From: Desulfurivibrio sp044068515
GTDB lineage: Bacteria; Desulfobacterota; Desulfobulbia; Desulfobulbales; Desulfurivibrionaceae
Length of the DNA: 64,000 bases
Reading direction: 5' to 3'
NCBI RefSeq assembly: GCF_044068515.1
Contig: NZ_JBIPKI010000002.1
Coordinates: forward strand, 115,649-179,648
Shown here: one piece after another, positions 59,719-64,000 of the stretch
How the letters are laid out: every line of letters starts with the position of its first letter
Position numbering within the stretch: position 1 is the first letter of the stretch
Position numbers and translations under genes: made by a program
The notes under the pieces: model-generated
The model's input: only the letters and a program-made list of their open reading frames with translations
Databases searched by the model: none
Told to the model about the DNA's origin: nothing

Positions 59719-60813
59719 TCATGCCGCGCAGATGTCGTAGCGTGGGAGGATTTTGCGGATTACCGAGTAGCGGTGGGCGAGCAAGGCGTCGTGGAAGTGT
59801 TTCCAGTCGCTGCCCAGGAAAGAGGGATGGTAGGGAAAGCGATCTTTTTGCCGGTCTTTTGCTTTGCGGGTCTGCAAAGCTTCGTCTTTCCATGATTTCA
59901 CCCCCTTTGGCCGGTAGTCCAGCGTTACCGGTGGGAAGTCGAAGTAACCGTCTTTGATCCGGGCCAGCCATTGCTGGTGCCGGCTGTCGCCAGCGGGGTC
60001 CGTCAGGGTTTGCAGCAGGTGGTTGATTTTGTCCCGGGCCTCGTTGGGCAGTCCCGGGGGCCGGGCATCCGCGTCGCCGATCCGGAACCGTTGCATGGCC
60101 TTACACATGGCGTGGGCGGCGGCGCTGAACTGCGCCGGGTTGTCTCGCTTGACGAGTTGGTCCTGGTGGTCGCGGTAGCTCCACTTGAAGTAGGGCCGGT
60201 CGGGATGGCTCAGCGCCGCGCCGTGCCCCAGCGGCAGGGTGCCGCCCACGAAGCTGCTGGTCGCGTCGTTGAAGATGTTGCCAAAGAGGCGCTTCAGCCG
60301 CCCTTTCAGTTCAGGGTCCGGCTTGCCCTGCCGGTCAAGGGCCGCGATGTTGTTGACTTGGTGGCTGACGCCGGCAAAGCCCTGGTGGGACCAGGTATCG
60401 GCGTAAACGTGCATGGCGATCCCCAGGCGGTGCAGCCCTTGCAGGTTGTCCCGTTGCCGGATGCATTCGCTGAGCATATCGTGGGCCACCGGGCTGTCCG
60501 GCCGGCAGATGATCTTGTCGATGAAGGTGCCATCGGGATTTTCCCCGGCCCGCTTGCCGCCGTTGCCCGGCAGGAAGTGAAAGGGAATCCAGACATAGCA
60601 GTTGGCCAGTTTTCTGAAGTTGCGGTAGTCCAGGGTTTTATGGGCCGAACTGGTCCGCTGATACATGGCCCCGTTGGTAAAGTGGATGATGCCGCTGTTG
60701 GTGGCGTCATCCACATACTGCGAACAGTAAGCAACAACCGCCGCCTCCCGATGCCCGAACCCGGCATAACGGGCAATGACGTAAACCGTGCCGTGATGGA
60801 AGTCGATTTGCAT
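59719..60813 (-). CDS. DUF6765 family protein, zinc-hydrolase-like
   Basis: 364 residues beginning MQIDFHHGTVYVIARYAGF. HREAAVVAYCSQYVDDATNSG, WIPFHFLPGNGG and IAMHVYADTWSHQGFAGVSH contain a regular set of His and Asp residues, as in phospholipase C/P1 nuclease-like zinc enzymes. I place it in DUF6765 from memory. No signal peptide, so cytoplasmic. ATG 60813 follows AAAGGAGGCCATC. Its place among defence and toxin genes suggests an accessory role, which remains unproven. Confidence 0.7.
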   Translation of the reverse strand: MQIDFHHGTVYVIARYAGFGHREAAVVAYCSQYVDDATNSGIIHFTNGAMYQRTSSAHKTLDYRNFRKLANCYVWIPFHFLPGNGGKRAGENPDGTFIDKIICRPDSPVAHDMLSECIRQRDNLQGLHRLGIAMHVYADTWSHQGFAGVSHQVNNIAALDRQGKPDPELKGRLKRLFGNIFNDATSSFVGGTLPLGHGAALSHPDRPYFKWSYRDHQDQLVKRDNPAQFSAAAHAMCKAMQRFRIGDADARPPGLPNEARDKINHLLQTLTDPAGDSRHQQWLARIKDGYFDFPPVTLDYRPKGVKSWKDEALQTRKAKDRQKDRFPYHPSFLGSDWKHFHDALLAHRYSVIRKILPRYDICAA

Positions 60814-60862
60814 GATGGCCTCCTTTTAGGGTCACGAGAAAAGCTTTTTAGTGCGTGCTTGG

Positions 60863-62227
60863 CTAATTTTCACAGTCAGCCTGGGTCTCGGCGGGTTCGC
60901 CTGTTTCGGGTTCTTCCTCGGTGGCTACCGGGTCGCGGCGGTGGATTTTGGGGGGTGGGGGTACCCAGGCGCGGAGTTTTTGGCCGGCCTGTTCGTAGAA
61001 GCGGGGCACGGCCGTTTCCAGTTCGTCGATGAAAATCTTATTGCCACCGAAGCGCCCGGCCAGGTCCACCATGTAAAATATCTCGAAAGCATTCGGCGCC
61101 ACGGCGCTGTTTGGCAAATCCAGCACCGCCGGGTCGGCCAGGACCGCCGCCAGCGGGGCCTGGGTCTCTTCGGCCCGGCCCGGCCGCAGGGCCTTGATGT
61201 ACATCCCTTCGGGGTCCGCCTTGGCCAGTTGCCGGGTTAGCCAGTTGACCCGGGCGCTGGTGCGCTTTTTGTCCTGGGGCGCGAGCAACTTCATGGAACA
61301 GGTGATGGTCCGCCTCATCAGGTTGGCCATCACCTCGACATCGGTGGCCGCGTTGGGAATTTCCAGGGTGCATTTCAGCACCTTGTCCTTGGCCAGGTCC
61401 TCGCAGTCGTTCTTGAGGCGAACCACCGGGTCGATACTGTGGGCGCGGGGCAGCTTGAGTTTCACCGCCTCGCCCAGGCGGCGGCTCATCACCAGGCACA
61501 GGTCGCGCTGCTCCTGGTGCCAACTGGAGACGGTGTTCTGCACCTCTTCCGTATTTTTGCCCAGAAGCGCCCCGCTTTTGACCTTGCCGACGACATCCTT
61601 CCATTCCTTATTCATGCTGGTGAAGCGGGTTATGCCGCAGGAGTCGTGGCTGAGGTAGCGCCGGGCCACTTCCAGGATGAAGTGTTGATCGGCGGACTCG
61701 ATGGCGTTTTGCTCCAGCAGCAAGGTGGCCTGGGTGACGGCGTACATCCAGGACCAGTGATACAGCTCGACGCCCTTGAACAGATTCTTCGGCACCTTGA
61801 CCGGATGATGGGTGGGCAGGGCCACAAACTGGTTGGAAACCGTGATCACCGCATCGATCTTGTTCTGCTTGGCGATTTGCAGATAATTCCGCAACTGCTC
61901 TTCCCCGATGACCGAGTTGCCGATCTTGGCCTCGATAATGGCCCGCCACTGCTTTTTGCCGGTGTGCAGGACCAGCAGGCCGTCGGGGCGCTCGGACTTG
62001 GGGCACTTGGGCTCTGCCTGGAAGGCCACCTCGGTCCAGGCCTGAAGCTCCGCCCTCTTCCCGACCCGGATGCCCAGGGAAGCTAGCATCGCCTGCCGGA
62101 ACTCATGCACCCCCCGGAAGGCAGCCAGCAGAACCGAAGCGGCCCGCTGTTCGCGGCCGGTGTCGGCGACCACCGGGATCAGGCGGGCCATTTCTCCCTT
62201 GGTTACGAAATCGGGTAGTTTGATCAT
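60863..62227 (-). CDS. Putative PD-(D/E)XK nuclease-fold protein
   Basis: 454 residues. The N-terminal part holds a likely nuclease core: ERPDGLLVLHTGKKQWRAII followed by EAKIGNSVIGEEQLRNYLQI, i.e. P-D...E-x-K with ~20 residues between, then DAVITVSNQFVALP (about residues 80-135). This fits restriction-like endonucleases. The C-terminal half is helical, without recognisable motifs, and the end is Pro/Glu-rich (VPPPPKIHRRDPVATEEE). ATG 62227 follows GGAGGGGTGAA. It may be a defence or DNA-processing enzyme; nothing else in the region names its system. Confidence 0.6.
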   Translation of the reverse strand: MIKLPDFVTKGEMARLIPVVADTGREQRAASVLLAAFRGVHEFRQAMLASLGIRVGKRAELQAWTEVAFQAEPKCPKSERPDGLLVLHTGKKQWRAIIEAKIGNSVIGEEQLRNYLQIAKQNKIDAVITVSNQFVALPTHHPVKVPKNLFKGVELYHWSWMYAVTQATLLLEQNAIESADQHFILEVARRYLSHDSCGITRFTSMNKEWKDVVGKVKSGALLGKNTEEVQNTVSSWHQEQRDLCLVMSRRLGEAVKLKLPRAHSIDPVVRLKNDCEDLAKDKVLKCTLEIPNAATDVEVMANLMRRTITCSMKLLAPQDKKRTSARVNWLTRQLAKADPEGMYIKALRPGRAEETQAPLAAVLADPAVLDLPNSAVAPNAFEIFYMVDLAGRFGGNKIFIDELETAVPRFYEQAGQKLRAWVPPPPKIHRRDPVATEEEPETGEPAETQADCEN

Positions 62228-62366
62228 TTCACCCCTCCAGCGTAAGTTCGCTTACGACAGAAATCAGGTGCGGGCAAATGAGAGCATATCGCGCCAGCGT
62301 CCCACATCCATTCCCGTCGCCTGAATTGACTTGATATGTGGTTCCTTTAATTAATTTCAATAAAAA

Positions 62367-63528
62367 TTATCTTATCACCCAATTTCCTTCTTCATTATAG
62401 TTATAGCACTTGTCGTACCCCCAGGCATTCCAGACCATATCAAATAAAGGCCTGAGAATTGTTTGGGCTTCGGTATCGTATGTTTCGATTATGATTTCTG
62501 GTAATTGAATGAGATCCAGATCAACTGTGTTTGTTTGACGGAATGGACTGTATTTTACAGCAAAATTATATTCCTTTACTCCGATAAAAGTTAGGAAAAC
62601 AAAAAAAGGAGTTTCAACACTCAACGCTTCATAGGATCGCAAATACATGGGAAATGTGCTTAGGATTTGCTCCTCAATCCATGTACTTGGAATGATCAAT
62701 TGGTCGTTCCACGGTTCAATAGTGCACACTGTCTCAATAACGCCAGTACGATATAACTGAGTATATGCTTCACATGAGCCATCTACTCCACCACTATAAT
62801 TGAGAAAGCCATCTAAATTAATTCTTGAGTTCCAGCCAGAACCACCTAGTGGACGCAAATTGGTCTGTTGTGTACGACACTCATCAATGCTAAGAAAATC
62901 TTGTTGTGAGAAAGAAGAGAGAGGAATAAAATGCATCATTACCCTTGCTCCATTTTTCAATGGATAAGGAGTGCTGTTGCTATATACGGCTGTTATTCTC
63001 TCGGCCTTAAAATTGCGTATACGGTTTGAGATGTTCTCAGTTAGTAAAAACGCTGTTTTAAGTTCGCCCACGTCAAATGGATACCGGCCTGCCGAATTTC
63101 TGCCGTAAAATTTTGAATGGTCATTTAAAGAAACTCTGTGTGGACTACTCCAGCTTTTGTGCGGTCTGATTACGACAATATATCTGTCTTCTGCTATATG
63201 GATAGTGTGTATCTGCACATTTGGTATGCTTGGCTCTATGCCATTTCGAATCAGTTGCTCTAGTCTTAATTTTTCTTGATCAATATTCTTAACGTTTACC
63301 CCATTCGCAGATACTGGTTTTCCTTCTGCTTCTTGAATGCCATAGACAATATCGCCACCGCTTGAATTTGCAAAAGATGACACGGTTGAGAGAAATCTAA
63401 TTTTATCACGGTCAGAATTTCTCTGGCAATTGACCTTTGTATTCAATATTTTTTCCTTCACAAACGCCATTGTCTATAAGGTTTTGTATTTCAACCAACG
63501 TAATGTCAGCTATGTTTTGTTTTGGCAT
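62367..63528 (-). pseudogene. Schlafen/AlbA_2-domain protein gene with a single-base frameshift
   Basis: ATG 63528 (AAGG upstream) opens MPKQNIADITLVEIQNLIDN and reaches EGKNIEYKGQLPE, the start of an AlbA_2 domain, then stops. The next frame continues exactly where it should: NSDRDKIRFLSTVSSFANSS, GGDIVYGIQEAEGKP and on for another ~350 residues to NYNEEGNWVIR. One extra A in the run at 63418-63420 explains the shift. Without it the product would be about 386 aa. The second-frame ATG (63470) gives MAFVKEK, which lacks the domain start. Whether the shift is real or a sequencing error cannot be told. The region is much A+T-richer than the rest of the window. Confidence 0.7.
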
Positions 63529-63557
63529 ACTTAGAACCTTCTCGCAATTTGTTAAAT

Positions 63558-63983
63558 TCACCTCGGGTCATTTATCATGACATGAGTAATGGTCAAGCTT
63601 TTCAAGTAACCTGACTTACTTTCATTTTTATAAGCATGGCAATAAATCAAACTTAATTCAGGACTATGCCTCCTTACTGCATTCGCGTCTAGGCTACTTG
63701 TAATGATTGAAACTGAATCATAGTTCCTAGCGTTGGGTGCAAGCTCAAAGCTTACTGGTCTCCCAATATCTTTAATATAAATCCGCCCTTTGTAGGTGTT
63801 ACTGTTATAGCTAGAAACATGACCTCCAAAAATTTCTACGTCATCACTCCTGTACTCTTCCTGGAGGTGTTGATAAGTTTCATTGGTCAAAGTTGCCTTA
63901 ACAGGAACAATTAGGCGTGATGGAAACTCTGTGGCGATGGCTGCCCTTGATGCTGTTCCCGTTTTATAGATAGGCCTGTGCAT
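63558..63983 (-). CDS. Hypothetical protein, possibly continuing beyond the window
   Basis: 141 residues from ATG 63983 (MHRPIYKTGTASRAAIATEF) to a stop at 63558, in A+T-rich DNA with the same codon bias as the AlbA_2-type gene 30 bp downstream on the same strand. The frame stays open to the window edge, so the true start may be outside. PVKATLTNETYQHLQEEYRS, GGHVSSYNSNTYKGRIYIKD and VRRHSPELSLIYCHAYKNES are predicted beta-rich. I do not recognise a family. Confidence 0.5.
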   Translation of the reverse strand: MHRPIYKTGTASRAAIATEFPSRLIVPVKATLTNETYQHLQEEYRSDDVEIFGGHVSSYNSNTYKGRIYIKDIGRPVSFELAPNARNYDSVSIITSSLDANAVRRHSPELSLIYCHAYKNESKSGYLKSLTITHVMINDPR

Positions 63984-64000
63984 ATCTTTGACGGCAGTTG

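Noticed and set aside
1..64000. CRISPR array or cas genes
   Set aside because: No regularly spaced short repeats and no Cas-like proteins seen on either strand.
1..64000. selA/selB/selC/selD or tRNA-Sec genes supporting the UGA reading
   Set aside because: None recognised in this window; their presence elsewhere in the genome must be checked and is not assumed.

Overview
The window is about 60% G+C, densely coded, and looks like chromosome of a Desulfobacterota (former deltaproteobacterial) anaerobe. Grounds for this: DUF4911 and DUF502 proteins, many radical SAM and ferredoxin-type proteins, c-type cytochromes, and a selenobiotic-type (SbtA/SbtM) peptide locus. A Desulfurivibrio/Desulfobulbales-like source is my guess from gene content; it was not tested.

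Layout. 0-5.6 kb: a minus-strand housekeeping run (miaA-pgsA-recJ, then purB and a DUF4911 gene). 5.7-15.5 kb: serC, a radical SAM gene behind a large inverted repeat, msrAB, an ADP-ribosylglycohydrolase, rlmN, a 163-bp tandem repeat, an ung/PP-loop/RibD-like operon, a ParB-like gene and a site-2 protease. 15.5-19.3 kb: a proteostasis run (DJ-1 family, Hsp20, Lon). 19.5-25.2 kb: TPR-methyltransferase, Rnk, HNH nuclease, AmpG-like permease and a sodium:solute symporter. 25.2-27.3 kb: the selenobiotic-type cassette. 27.3-50.7 kb: cell-envelope carbohydrate genes, small stress proteins, lipoproteins, putA, Fe-S proteins, an ECF sigma factor with a co-translated membrane protein, and a periplasmic cytochrome/cupin group. 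51.3-53.9 kb: one unusual fusion protein. 54-64 kb: an accessory island with an orphan hsdM, a rhuM remnant, two toxin-antitoxin modules, an IS1634-family element, a PD-(D/E)XK-like protein and, in a visibly A+T-rich tail, a frameshifted AlbA_2-type gene.

Most striking locus. At 26910-27143 (minus strand) a small peptide gene sits upstream of a radical SAM/SPASM maturase (25177-26784). Its apparent TGA stop is followed in frame by an 18-nt repeat ending in a second TGA and then TAA. Read with TGA as selenocysteine, the C-terminus is two copies of Glu-Gly-(Asn/Ser)-Gly-Ser-Sec. Nineteen nucleotides after the second TGA a hairpin presents a GGU loop, as bacterial SECIS elements do. The gene has its own promoter, a strong ribosome-binding site and an intrinsic terminator before the maturase gene. 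Selenocysteine peptides paired with radical SAM maturases have been predicted before from genome comparison, but conventional gene calling would truncate this peptide at the first TGA.

Second most striking. At 51260-53893 one protein joins a cyclic-nucleotide-binding domain, a degenerate sigma54-activator-type AAA+ domain (Walker B acidic residues and GAFTGA motif lost, no DNA-binding domain) and a NapH/NosR-type membrane polyferredoxin. It may link a small-molecule signal to membrane electron transfer.
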